This document shows positions 36,201 through 44,023 of a DNA stretch of 64,000 nt, piece after piece. The stretch comes from Alphaproteobacteria bacterium UBA6411 (lineage in GTDB: Bacteria; Pseudomonadota; Alphaproteobacteria; CAAGCB01; CAG-977): positions 16,146 through 80,145 of the forward strand of contig DJPN01000029.1 of the NCBI GenBank assembly GCA_002438565.1, read 5' to 3'. Under the pieces are notes generated by a model, which was not told where the DNA came from, ran no database searches, and was given only the letters and a program-made list of their open reading frames with translations. The position numbers and the translations under genes are program-made. Numbering within the stretch: the first letter of the stretch is position 1; each line of letters starts with the position of its first letter.

Positions 36201-37606
36201 TGTTCGATTTTTCGCGCCGCTTGGCACAGGAAGTCGTCGGTGATTTGCGTTATGCGGGAGGCTATAACCCCGATACGGTAAAGACGCTGTTTGAAAACGT
36301 GTTTTCGATAGCCCGTCCGTTTATGAAAAACAAACAGTTCGGCCCGCAGGAGATTCTGCCCGCATCGTTTATGCGCGAATACAACCGCTATGACGAACGG
36401 TTGGAAGTGTTTGAAAAATACATGGACAGCTTTTTGCGCTATTGGGGAACGTACCCCGACAATGTGTATGTTCCCGCGTCAAGCTGGGCGGAATTCAAAC
36501 AGCGGCTTGAAACACTCAAAGCGTTTAAAATCAATTCGTTGCTGCAAGCTGTTTACGCGCGCTGTCTGAGTATTTTGAAAGGCATTGACGACACTTATTT
36601 GTCCGAAGCTTTAAAAACTGAAAAGGCGGATTATGTGGCGGCGGTCAACGACGAACTGAGTCTGTTGACTCCGCTGTTCACGGATGCGGGACAGAAAACG
36701 CTGGATGCGTGGGCGAGCTTGCCCGACGATGCCGCCAAAGCGTGGGAAGTCTTGACGTCGTTGTCCGACAGGGAACTGAAAAATTCGTTCTTTAACGTTT
36801 ATTCGACGGCAAGCCGCGGCAAAATCGGCTGGTGGAACGGCTTTGTCGACAACGGCGTGGCTTTGCTGCGTACCGAAAACGAACGGATGCTGGAAACGGG
36901 GTATCAAACTGTTTTGCATGATATGAACGCTTTTCCGCTGTGCAAAAACTGTGCGGGCAAAAAAACGATTACGCCCAAGGAAATGCAAAAGCTTGCAAAA
37001 CTGCTGCAAAGTGTTGCGCCCGAAGCCGAAAATGAAAAGACGGAAGGAACTTTAATAGACAGGCGGCTGGATTTGTTCAAAAATCGTGAAGCTTTGGCCT
37101 GGGCGGGCGATATTCTGAAAGTCGCCGCTTTGTTGGCCGATGCGAAAAAGCCGCTGATTTGGACGCTGTATCAAGCTCCCGTCGATTTGCAGAACAGTTT
37201 GCTTTCGCGCGGGCAGGTCGCGGCGGCCAACCGTTTCCGCGCCGTCGGGTTGCGTATGGGAAACGACAAGGTCGAAAAACGCATCAGTTCGATTATGACG
37301 GCGGATGCTAAAATCGGGCAGGGCAAAGCGTCCGCGCCGATTACGCTGAATTTTTACAAACTGACAGGCGATGAACAGCCTGAAGCGCAAATCAGACTGG
37401 GCGATTACTGGGCGATTTTCAGAATCTATCTGAAAAACGGCGGCCATATCGACCCGTCGAGCGGACAGCTGTACATTCCGCTGACGGTCAAAGATAAAAC
37501 GGGGGCGAAGTTTGTATACTTTGTAACCGTTCGGTTCAATCGGGACATTCTTGCACCCGACGAATGGCCGACAAAGCAAAATTGGGAATCGCCCGTTTCC
37601 GAATGA
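33266..37606 (+). CDS. tssM: Type VI inner-membrane protein TssM (IcmF family)
   Basis: Encodes 1446 residues, longer than the usual 1100-1300. Two N-terminal helices are visible (about 22-45 and a second near 440-460); between them is a cytoplasmic NTPase-like domain with Walker A GEPHSGKST at residues 123-131 and a later CYVVVTKTDM. The remainder is the large periplasmic IcmF-related and C-terminal beta domain that contacts the lipoprotein. Presence of an intact Walker A is seen in only some TssM proteins. It is the last gene of the secretion operon. The ATG is six bases after tssL. Confidence 0.95.
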   Translation: MGNSTDMIKQSFASANAGGMPAWLPWVVGALVLVAVFFFAVLPLLRKLKRKQLKVKETSEIKKDLMIWHHLAQLVRGGNEHQKAKQKLSDQIVKINLLFKQGLKLLETHSRKLYEQPWFIIVGEPHSGKSTLLRNSEQELIVSVEEEADGEENKSLPLRVWLGAKSVVCDVNGHVFFDRWLDGSSAEWNYIGKLLNRKRFKKPLDGLIVTIPADALLADDEALTQQKAILMTTEIGQLLHTIGMHLPCYVVVTKTDMVNGFSEYVMGISDDLRSQIFGWVNDAPAKYNAEKFKAFWDGLIDRLRAGCEKSMLSRNVATKLSAMENRMEITGKIYLFPDNFDKLYQNLSVYLRALFGEGNFHGADNAVLEGVFFASAKEGDVTLSPSYAELCNRPVDEAPIPVESKGISHPYFIRDLLRKVVFRVSPNAFFTQKAQIKRNIPKYLLCLALLAVGTVWLTAAYFKADKLEIQLESSTDYYASLSSLLQRGGVFNSPLIKKTDDGKYVLNNDPVQGEGMSRLQLFFEAFSERETENVAPFGFKTASWFVFGTDKDMGYDDKAFIFNQMQAIMVRMPVIKSTGEKLIAQGTNSPLTSNKREVIGSFSLLDSVENEDFTALFAGSGFQLKPMISYLIPDIPGDTMTLLNSFLTRYDRKYTMTMDPAYIHSSQFFAAQRTGLDAILTAWADLTAYPQAMYSGIKRAVDLSFRLENTQKRLSEQVKRLETLATAEQLIDAVAEWNGLVGREREQTDEMLRLLQRIQSANPLKKEKSGGTPFGIWGSGVSFDALLRYAARDYKNLFENDFDFLYGEIENFPIQPQDMVALRDAIKGREKRTAQKLENETAALHKKIDELKDAPLFRWQFVEKSDASGYMFRIMDKLYAVAASLKVPDEEELQKGDFKSNWLKTQRAIKEALERYDAAAKTYAGNDEVSKKAAEIRKMLLANADLVRITVLDSELKKLPTSEAETYSLVEQKAGNAPVFDFSRRLAQEVVGDLRYAGGYNPDTVKTLFENVFSIARPFMKNKQFGPQEILPASFMREYNRYDERLEVFEKYMDSFLRYWGTYPDNVYVPASSWAEFKQRLETLKAFKINSLLQAVYARCLSILKGIDDTYLSEALKTEKADYVAAVNDELSLLTPLFTDAGQKTLDAWASLPDDAAKAWEVLTSLSDRELKNSFFNVYSTASRGKIGWWNGFVDNGVALLRTENERMLETGYQTVLHDMNAFPLCKNCAGKKTITPKEMQKLAKLLQSVAPEAENEKTEGTLIDRRLDLFKNREALAWAGDILKVAALLADAKKPLIWTLYQAPVDLQNSLLSRGQVAAANRFRAVGLRMGNDKVEKRISSIMTADAKIGQGKASAPITLNFYKLTGDEQPEAQIRLGDYWAIFRIYLKNGGHIDPSSGQLYIPLTVKDKTGAKFVYFVTVRFNRDILAPDEWPTKQNWESPVSE

Positions 37607-37612
37607 CTTTTC

Positions 37613-37645
37613 AATCCCCGCTTTTGAAACATAAAGCGGGGATAA
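37613..37645 (+). terminator. Hairpin after tssM (weak terminator)
   Basis: Stem ATCCCCGCTTT/AAAGCGGGGAT at 37614-37643. The downstream bases are AAAAATAT rather than a T-tract, so it may stabilise the 3' end rather than terminate efficiently. Confidence 0.5.
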
Positions 37646-37655
37646 AAATATCCGC

Positions 37656-37686
37656 TTGACTTTGTAACCGTTGCAGAGTTTATACC
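37656..37686 (+). promoter_or_regulatory. MerR-type promoter and operator for the MATE-merR-copA operon
   Basis: TTGACT at 37656-37661 and TATACC at 37681-37686 are separated by 19 bases, the overlong spacing typical of promoters activated by MerR-family regulators. The spacer is a near-perfect dyad, CTTTG-TAAC-C-GTTG-CAGAG (37660-37678, overlapping the -35). The regulator is probably the MerR protein at 39044. Confidence 0.8.
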
Positions 37687-37713
37687 CGATGAGTATCGAA
37701 AAGGAGAAAGGAT

Positions 37714-39057
37714 ATGGCGCAAAATTTGACCGAAGGCAGCGTTTTCAAAAACGTCGTTTTCTTTTCAATTCCGTACTTCATCTCGTATTTCCTGCAAACA
37801 TTGTACGGCATGGCCGATTTGTTCATCATAGGACAATTCAACGGAGTAGCTGAAACGACGGCTGTTTCCGTAGGGTCGCAAGTCATGCATATGCTGACCG
37901 TGATGATTGTGGGACTTGCCATGGGAGCGACGATCGGCATTGCGCAAGCCGTCGGGGCAAACAAAAAAGACAGAGCGGCGTTCAATATCGGCAATACGGT
38001 AACTTTGTTTACGGGATTGTCCGTAATTTTAACGGTTTTTCTGCTGTTGGCGGTCAATTCTATTGTATCCGTCATGTCAACGCCCGAAAAAGCCGTTGAA
38101 GGAACAAAACAGTATTTGATTGTGTGTTTTGCGGGCGTTCCTTTTATTACGGCGTACAATATCATTGCGTCGATTTTTCGCGGGTTGGGCGATTCCAAAA
38201 GTCCGATGTACTTTATCGCCGTAGCGTGCACGGTTAACATTTTACTGGATTATGTGTTTATCGGTGTTTTCGGAATGGGCGCGTTCGGGGCGGCATTGGG
38301 AACAACCCTGTCTCAAGCGTTCAGCGTGGCGGTGTCGCTGTATGTAATGATGAAACGCGACATAGGGGTTTCTTTGAAAAAACGTGATTTCCAAATACGC
38401 AAACCCGTTATGGCAAGATTGTTGAAAATCGGCATACCTGTTGCGCTGCAGGACGGTTTTATCCAAGTTTCGTTTGTCGTCATCACGATTATAGCCAATC
38501 AACGCGGACTGACGGATGCCGCCGCCGTCGGCATTGTTGAAAAAATCATCGGTTTTTTGTTTTTGATTCCGTCGTCAATGCTTTCAACGGTTTCGGCTTT
38601 GGGGGCACAAAACATAGGGGCGAAAAAGACGGACAGGGCTTTGCGGACTTTGTGGAGCGCAATGGCGATTGCGACGGTATTCGGAATGGCTGTTGTTGCC
38701 GTCGTTCAGTTTTCCGCCGCCCAAATTGTCGGATTGTTTACGGCGGATGGAAGCGTCAAAACGGCGGGAGCGTTGTATCTGAAAGGCTATGTTTGGGATT
38801 GCCTGTTTGCGGGTATACAATTTTGCTTCAGCGGATATTTTTGCGCCATCGGGCGGTCGGAACTGTCATTCCTGCACAATGTCATAGCTATTGTAACCGT
38901 GCGTGTTCCGGGGGCGTACTGGACATCCAAAGCGTTTTCCGATACTCTGTATCCAATGGGGTTGACTTCTTCGGCGGGGTCTGCGCTGTCGATTGTTGTG
39001 TGTGCGATTGCTTTTTGGGGATTGAAGCTTGGAAAAATCACCGATGCGGAAAAATAA
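37714..39057 (+). CDS. MATE family multidrug efflux transporter
   Basis: Encodes 447 residues with about twelve hydrophobic segments in two homologous halves. Motifs such as YGMADLFIIGQFNG near helix 2, ANQRG-like positions (IIANQRGLTDAAAVGI) and FRGLGDSKSPM are those of MATE/NorM-type cation-coupled drug exporters. It starts behind AAGGAG and AAAGGA elements and is directly downstream of a 19-base-spacer promoter. Its 3' end overlaps the merR gene by 14 bases. Probable substrates are cationic drugs; which ones cannot be read from the sequence. Confidence 0.93.
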   Translation: MAQNLTEGSVFKNVVFFSIPYFISYFLQTLYGMADLFIIGQFNGVAETTAVSVGSQVMHMLTVMIVGLAMGATIGIAQAVGANKKDRAAFNIGNTVTLFTGLSVILTVFLLLAVNSIVSVMSTPEKAVEGTKQYLIVCFAGVPFITAYNIIASIFRGLGDSKSPMYFIAVACTVNILLDYVFIGVFGMGAFGAALGTTLSQAFSVAVSLYVMMKRDIGVSLKKRDFQIRKPVMARLLKIGIPVALQDGFIQVSFVVITIIANQRGLTDAAAVGIVEKIIGFLFLIPSSMLSTVSALGAQNIGAKKTDRALRTLWSAMAIATVFGMAVVAVVQFSAAQIVGLFTADGSVKTAGALYLKGYVWDCLFAGIQFCFSGYFCAIGRSELSFLHNVIAIVTVRVPGAYWTSKAFSDTLYPMGLTSSAGSALSIVVCAIAFWGLKLGKITDAEK

Positions 39058-39889
39058 ACTGTTTGCGATAGGCGATGTTGCGCGGCATTTTCATTTAAGC
39101 GCGGGAACTTTGCGTCACTATGAACGCGAAGGATTGCTGACACCGGAATATGTCGATGCCGACAGCGGCTACCGTTTTTACGGCTATAGGCAGTTTGAAG
39201 TATTGAGCACGATTTGCTATTTGCGAACCCTTGATTTGTCGTTGACGGAAATAGCTTGTTTTTTGAAGAACAGAAACATAAACAAAATTGAAAAGATGCT
39301 GTTGCGTCAAAAGGCGGCGGTTGTTCAAAAACAAAAAGAACTGAAGCGTATCAAACGGAAAATCGACAATCGTCTGCAATGGCTGCAGGATGTCGGAAAA
39401 TCGCGGTTTGACGAGATTCGGGAAATCGAATTGCCTGAATGCCGCATTGCCGAAATAACGGTTTCTGTACAGCTGAAGAGCGCTTTTGATATGGAAGCGC
39501 CTGTCAGAAAGTTGGAAGAAGTGCAGGCGGAAGCCGTGATTTTTCTGGGCAAGGTCGGATGTTGCATCAGCGCGGAAAATCTGCGGGCGGGAAAGTATGA
39601 CAACTATGATTCGGTTTTTTTGCTGTTGGATGACGAAGACCGCTTTGTCGGCAAAGTTTCCCGATTGCCCCCTGTCAAAGCCGTTTCCATCCGTTTTCGC
39701 GGGCATCATGCCCAAGCTCCGGAACAATATCGCAAACTGGCGGCGTATATGGCTGAAAACGGGCTTGAAATCGCGGGGTTTTCACGGGAAATCACGCTTG
39801 TCGACCAAGGGGTTGAAAACAATTCGGACAAATTTGTAACGGAAATCAGCATTCCTGTCTTTCATACCGCGGGAAAGGAAAACAAATGA
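39044..39889 (+). CDS. MerR-family regulator with GyrI-like effector domain
   Basis: Encodes 281 residues. The N-terminal winged helix is classical MerR (FAIGDVARHFHLSAGTLRHY, then EREGLLTPEYVD and YRFYGYRQFEVL). A coiled-coil dimerisation helix (about 75-110, rich in Lys and Gln) is followed by a C-terminal GyrI/BmrR-type ligand domain (about 125-275). The last is typical of multidrug sensors, not of the copper sensor CueR, whose cysteine loop is lacking. ATG 39044 is chosen over a TTG at 39029. It overlaps both the MATE stop and the copA start, and probably controls the promoter at 37656. Confidence 0.88.
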   Translation: MRKNKLFAIGDVARHFHLSAGTLRHYEREGLLTPEYVDADSGYRFYGYRQFEVLSTICYLRTLDLSLTEIACFLKNRNINKIEKMLLRQKAAVVQKQKELKRIKRKIDNRLQWLQDVGKSRFDEIREIELPECRIAEITVSVQLKSAFDMEAPVRKLEEVQAEAVIFLGKVGCCISAENLRAGKYDNYDSVFLLLDDEDRFVGKVSRLPPVKAVSIRFRGHHAQAPEQYRKLAAYMAENGLEIAGFSREITLVDQGVENNSDKFVTEISIPVFHTAGKENK

Positions 39890-42258
39890 AACAAACTTTC
39901 GGCATTGCGGGGATGAGCTGTGCGGCGTGTTCCGCCCGTGTGGACAAAGCCGTGTCCGCCGTGCGGGGCGTAAAAAACGTGTCCGTCAACCTGCTGAAAA
40001 ACACAATGCAGGTGGAATATGATGAAAAAACGGTGTCGCCTGCCGCCCTTGTTTCCGCCGTTGAACAGGCAGGATACGGGGCGCGCATTTCCGGAGGAAA
40101 TCAGCCTGTTGAACAAAAAAGTGAAAACCTTAAAGGACGGCTGATTGTTTCCGCTTGCGCGACTTTGATTTTAATGACGTTGGCCATGGGCGGCATGATA
40201 GGCTTGCCCGTTCCCGAAATAAGCGTTGAAGCGCTCGGCTTGACGCAGTTTTTGTTGGCTTTGGCCGTTTTGTTCGCCAACACGGATTTTTTCAAAAAAG
40301 GATTTAAAACGCTGTTTGCGGGCGCGCCGACGATGGACTCTTTGATTGCTTTGGGGGCGGGCGCGGCTGTGGCGTACAGCGTTGCGGGGCTGTATCAGAA
40401 ACAAACGGAACTGTATTTTGAATCAGCCGCAATGATTTTGACTTTGGTGCTGTTCGGGCGGTATTTGGAAGCGGGCGCGAAAGCCAAAACGGTGCAGGCG
40501 ATTGCGGGGTTGGCGGCTTTGGCGCCGCAAACGGCAACAGTTTTGAAAAACGGAATGGAGCAAACCGCTGCAATCGACAATTTGGCGGTTGGTGATTTAA
40601 TCGTCGTCAAAACAGGCGAACGCGTCGCGGCGGACGGTGTCGTCGTCGAAGGCGCGGCGGCTGTTGACGAATCCGCCTTGACGGGGGAAAGTCTGCCCGT
40701 TCAAAAAACAATCGGCGATGCGGTCAAAACGGCAACGTTCGCGGTGTCGGGGCGGATTGTCCTGAGTGCCGAAAAGATCGGCAAAGACACCGCTTTGGCG
40801 CAAATCATCCGCTTGGTCGACGAAGCGACAAGCTCTAAAGCCCCGATAGCCCGATTGGCGGACAAAATCAGCGGTGTATTCGTGCCTGTCGTTATCGGCA
40901 TTGCCGTTTTGACGTTCGCCGTTTGGGTGCTTTGCGGAGCGGCGCTTGGTTTCGCTTTGGAAAAAGCGATTGCCGTTTTGGTGATTTCGTGCCCGTGCGC
41001 TTTGGGGCTGGCGACGCCGACGGCAATCATGGTCGGCACGGGACGCGGGGCGAAAGCGGGCGTTTTGTTCAAATCGGCGCAGGCTTTGGAAACCGTCGGA
41101 CGCGCGGATGCGATTGCTTTGGACAAGACGGGAACTGTTACGGTCGGAAAGCCGGTTGTAACCGATATTTTGGGCGATGAAGCCGAGGTTTTGCGCCTTG
41201 CGGCGGCTTTGGAAAAACTGTCCGAGCATCCTTTGGGCGCGGCAATCATTGAACGGGCGGAGGGAATGGATTTGCCCGCTGTTTCCGACTTCAAGCAAAT
41301 CGCGGGGCAGGGGGTAACGGGCGTCATCAACGGGGAACTTTGCGCCGTCGGAAACGCGGAAACCGCCCTCGAAAACCCGTTTGCGGCCGATGCGGAACAA
41401 TGGGCGGAGCAGGCAAAAACCGCTTTGTTTGTTGTCAAGGGCGGCAAAACAATCGGCGCGATTGCCGTTGCCGACAATGTCAAACCCGATGCAAAAGCGG
41501 CTGTCGAAAGCTTGAAACAATCGGGTTTGTCCGTGGCGATGCTGACGGGCGACAACGAAAAAACGGCGCAGGCGGTCGCAAAACAGGCGGGGATTGTCGA
41601 TGTTTTCGCCAGAATGCTGCCGCAGGACAAAGCCGCCGAAATCCAAACTCTGCAAAAGGGCGGGCATATTGCCGTTATGGTCGGCGACGGGATTAATGAT
41701 GCGCCGGCTTTGGCGCAAGCGGATGCCGGTATGGCAATGGGGCGGGGGACGGATGTCGCTTTGGATTGCGCCGATGTCGTGCTGACGAACAACGACTTGT
41801 CTTCGGTTGTGTTTGCCGTGAAATTGGGACGGGCGGTGCTGAAAAACATTAAGGAAAACCTGTTTTGGGCGTTTTTCTACAATGCCGTCGGCATTCCCGT
41901 TGCGGCGGGCGTGCTGTATCCGAGCTTCGGGATTTCGCTCAGCCCCATGATTGCCGCCGCGGCAATGAGCTTCAGTTCAATCAGCGTCGTGTCGAACGCG
42001 CTTCGATTACGGCGTTTCAACTTAGCAAAAGGAAAATCAGCAATGAACAAAATCGTGTTTGTAGACGGAATGCACTGCGCGCATTGTGCCGCTTTTGTCG
42101 AAAAATCATTGAAAGGTGTTAACGGCGTCAAAGCTGTTTCGGTTGACTTGGCGGGCAAAAAGGCGTCTGTAACGCTTGAAAAAGACGTATCCGACGATGC
42201 GCTGTCCAAAGCGGTTTCGGAGGCGGGTTTTGCCGTCGTCGGCATCAAGGGCGCTTAA
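39886..42258 (+). CDS. copA: Copper-type P1B ATPase with fused C-terminal CopZ-like domain
   Basis: Encodes 790 residues. An N-terminal HMA metal-binding domain (GMSCAACS, residues about 8-15) is followed by membrane helices, the TGES actuator motif (DESALTGESLPV), CPC in the membrane ion path (VISCPCALGLATP, about residue 369), the phosphorylation motif DKTGT near residue 413, SEHPLG and GDGINDAPAL. The usual CopA ending (SVVSNALRLRRF, near 710) is not followed by a stop. Instead a ten-residue linker leads into a second HMA domain (VDGMHCAHC). The start overlaps the merR stop by four bases. It exports monovalent copper or silver by family inference. Confidence 0.93.
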   Translation: MKQTFGIAGMSCAACSARVDKAVSAVRGVKNVSVNLLKNTMQVEYDEKTVSPAALVSAVEQAGYGARISGGNQPVEQKSENLKGRLIVSACATLILMTLAMGGMIGLPVPEISVEALGLTQFLLALAVLFANTDFFKKGFKTLFAGAPTMDSLIALGAGAAVAYSVAGLYQKQTELYFESAAMILTLVLFGRYLEAGAKAKTVQAIAGLAALAPQTATVLKNGMEQTAAIDNLAVGDLIVVKTGERVAADGVVVEGAAAVDESALTGESLPVQKTIGDAVKTATFAVSGRIVLSAEKIGKDTALAQIIRLVDEATSSKAPIARLADKISGVFVPVVIGIAVLTFAVWVLCGAALGFALEKAIAVLVISCPCALGLATPTAIMVGTGRGAKAGVLFKSAQALETVGRADAIALDKTGTVTVGKPVVTDILGDEAEVLRLAAALEKLSEHPLGAAIIERAEGMDLPAVSDFKQIAGQGVTGVINGELCAVGNAETALENPFAADAEQWAEQAKTALFVVKGGKTIGAIAVADNVKPDAKAAVESLKQSGLSVAMLTGDNEKTAQAVAKQAGIVDVFARMLPQDKAAEIQTLQKGGHIAVMVGDGINDAPALAQADAGMAMGRGTDVALDCADVVLTNNDLSSVVFAVKLGRAVLKNIKENLFWAFFYNAVGIPVAAGVLYPSFGISLSPMIAAAAMSFSSISVVSNALRLRRFNLAKGKSAMNKIVFVDGMHCAHCAAFVEKSLKGVNGVKAVSVDLAGKKASVTLEKDVSDDALSKAVSEAGFAVVGIKGA
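42043..42258 (+). CDS. Possible internally initiated CopZ-like metallochaperone, in frame within copA
   Basis: Within the copA frame, AAAAGGA (42027-42033) stands nine bases before an ATG at 42043. Translation from there would give a free 71-residue HMA protein with the MHCAHC metal site, the size of CopZ. Upstream of it the CopA body already has its usual C-terminus. This may be an ancestral separate gene fused by loss of a stop codon, or a site that still makes both products. Free product is not proven. Confidence 0.45.
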   Translation: MNKIVFVDGMHCAHCAAFVEKSLKGVNGVKAVSVDLAGKKASVTLEKDVSDDALSKAVSEAGFAVVGIKGA

Positions 42259-42313
42259 CCGAATCGGCGGGTAAAACGCACGAAAAACGCTTGTCGAAGA
42301 TATTCTTTTTTGT

Positions 42314-42328
42314 TATCACTTTGTAATG
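42314..42328 (+). repeat. Left 15-bp inverted repeat
   Basis: TATCACTTTGTAATG, 17 bases upstream of the InsA-like start codon, so it would overlap the promoter or leader of that gene. Confidence 0.85.
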
Positions 42329-42345
42329 ATGAAAGGCAAGCAAAA

Positions 42346-42792
42346 ATGAAATGTCCGAAATGCGGCGAAGAAACGGCGGTGAAGTACGGTAAAGCGCGCG
42401 GGAAACAACGATTCAAGTGCAAATCCTGCGGTTGCCAATTTACGCGTGAAACGCCCTATGCCCGCAGTTTGAATGAAAAATGGCTGGCAATGACTTTGCT
42501 GTTGTCCGGATTGTCGATGACGGCGGTTGCCAAAGCGTTGGGCGTCAGCGTGCAAAGCGTGATGCGCTGGAAAAATTCGGGACAATTTATGTCCGACGAT
42601 GTCATTCAAGCCATTCGCGTGCGCAAAGTGTCGAAAACGGGAAATGTGAAAATAATCAAAGACAACGCTCCCGACAAAGAGGAAGAGGACGATTTCAAGT
42701 ATAATGACTTGTACGTTTTGGAAACCCGTTCGGATTCCGGACTGCGTGTCGATATAGCCATTCGGAAAAAAGCCAAAACCATTACAAAGTGA
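42346..42792 (+). CDS. InsA-like zinc-ribbon and HTH protein
   Basis: Encodes 148 residues. The first 37 residues are a Cys4 zinc ribbon of the IS1 InsA type (MKCPKCGEETAVKYGKARGK, then FKCKSCGCQFTRE). An HTH (about 45-80, with LLLSGLSMTAVAKALGVSVQ and a following VMRWKNSG) matches the InsA C-terminal domain. The rest is polar, with a DKEEEDD stretch, and lacks any DDE catalytic motif. InsA of IS1 binds the element ends and represses transcription, which suits a gene lying between inverted repeats. ATG 42346 has AAAGG about nine bases upstream; the stop codon lies inside the right repeat. Confidence 0.75.
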   Translation: MKCPKCGEETAVKYGKARGKQRFKCKSCGCQFTRETPYARSLNEKWLAMTLLLSGLSMTAVAKALGVSVQSVMRWKNSGQFMSDDVIQAIRVRKVSKTGNVKIIKDNAPDKEEEDDFKYNDLYVLETRSDSGLRVDIAIRKKAKTITK

Positions 42793-42794
42793 TA
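42780..42794 (-). repeat. Right 15-bp inverted repeat
   Basis: CATTACAAAGTGATA, the exact reverse complement of 42314-42328; it includes the last codons and stop of the InsA-like gene. Confidence 0.85.
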
Positions 42795-42870
42795 TAAATA
42801 AAATTTTGCTTGATTTTAAAAAGTCGTCCTTTTATCAAACAAACCAAAACTTTTTAGCAAGGAGCGTTTG

Positions 42871-44022
42871 ATGAAAGTCGTTCATTTGAGCAAAAGAAAA
42901 ATTCTGTTTCAACTGATTGTCCTGCTGGCGTGCGTCGCGGCGGGATGGCTGCTGAAAACCCGCTTGACGCCTGCGGAAAATCACGGATTCGGCGGCGGCG
43001 TGCCGTATGTGGTAACAACGGATGCGGTTTTGGAAAACACCGCGCCCGTCAAAAAATACATCGCGACGGTTGAAGCGATTAACAGCGTCGACGTCAAGGC
43101 GCAGGTCACGGGGTATCTGGATAAAATTCTGTTCGACGAAGGCAGTTTTGTGAAAAAGGATCAGGTGCTGTTCATCATTGAACAAAGCCGCTACCGTGAA
43201 GCCGTCAACAGCGCGGATGCCGAAGTCGCGCGGACGAAAGCGAACTTGAAGCAAATCGAAAGCGATCACAAACGCAACAAAGTGCTGTTCAAGCAAAAGG
43301 TTCTGACCGCGTCGAACATCGAAGCGTCCGAAAGCGCGCTGGCGCAGGCAAAAGCCGCCGTCAAGGCCGCCGAAGCGAACGCCGCGACCGCGCGGATCAA
43401 CTTGGGTTACACGGAAATCAAAGCGCCGATTGACGGCTTTATCGGCAAAGCTTTGATTACAAAAGGCAACTTTATCGATATGTCGGGGCGGGCAATGGCG
43501 CGCATCGTGCAGGTGTCGCCGATCCGCATTTCGTTTTCCGTAACCGACAGGGATCGCTTGGTCGCGATGAAGCATTTGCAGACGAACGGCGATTTTATTA
43601 CGGATATCAAAGTCGTCCTGCCCGACAACTCGACCGTTCCGGTCAAGGTTTTGAAAACGTTTTTTGACAGCGAAGTCAATTTGATGACGGCGACGGTTGC
43701 AACCTATATCGACGTTCAAAACGCGGACAAAGTGCTGCTGCCGGGGAACCATGTCGACGTTTTGGTCAAAGCCGGCGAAGACCGTCCTTTGCTGCTGATT
43801 CCGCAATCCGCCGCGATGCAGGACAATTTGGGATTGTTCGTCTATGTTGTGAACGCTGATGAAAAAGCACAGAAAACCTATGTCAAAACGGGTGATTTAA
43901 TCAACGACAAACTGATTGTAACGGACGGATTGAAAGCGGGTGAGCGTATCATCGTGCAGGGCTTGCAGAAAGTCGAAAACGGTTCGCCCGTCAAACAAAG
44001 CTTTGTGAAATCGGAGGGCTGA
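42871..44022 (+). CDS. RND efflux periplasmic adaptor (membrane fusion protein)
   Basis: Encodes 383 residues. An N-terminal hydrophobic anchor (about 12-28) with a possible lipidation Cys in LLAC is followed by the lipoyl half-motif (GYLDKILFDEGSFVKKDQVLF), an alpha-hairpin (about 100-160), the second lipoyl half (YTEIKAPIDGFIGKALITKG) and beta-barrel plus membrane-proximal domains. Adaptors of the AcrA/MexE type couple the inner-membrane pump to the outer-membrane channel. ATG 42871 has AAGGAG six bases upstream. It is the first gene of an adaptor-pump-channel operon; two bases separate it from the pump gene. Confidence 0.94.
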   Translation: MKVVHLSKRKILFQLIVLLACVAAGWLLKTRLTPAENHGFGGGVPYVVTTDAVLENTAPVKKYIATVEAINSVDVKAQVTGYLDKILFDEGSFVKKDQVLFIIEQSRYREAVNSADAEVARTKANLKQIESDHKRNKVLFKQKVLTASNIEASESALAQAKAAVKAAEANAATARINLGYTEIKAPIDGFIGKALITKGNFIDMSGRAMARIVQVSPIRISFSVTDRDRLVAMKHLQTNGDFITDIKVVLPDNSTVPVKVLKTFFDSEVNLMTATVATYIDVQNADKVLLPGNHVDVLVKAGEDRPLLLIPQSAAMQDNLGLFVYVVNADEKAQKTYVKTGDLINDKLIVTDGLKAGERIIVQGLQKVENGSPVKQSFVKSEG

Positions 44023-44023
44023 G

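Larger units (their letters stand above)
42314..42794 (+). mobile_element. IR-bounded 481-bp cassette with an InsA-like gene only
   Basis: Perfect 15-bp inverted repeats, TATCACTTTGTAATG at 42314-42328 and its complement at 42780-42794, enclose a single gene. The gene has the zinc-ribbon and HTH of IS1-type InsA but no DDE transposase. I see no target duplication at the edges. It could be a non-autonomous IS relative, an IS remnant or a domesticated regulator. Confidence 0.5.

Noticed and set aside
42314..42794. A full IS1 or IS1595 element
   Set aside because: There is no InsB or DDE catalytic domain, and the inverted ends do not resemble those I know for these families.
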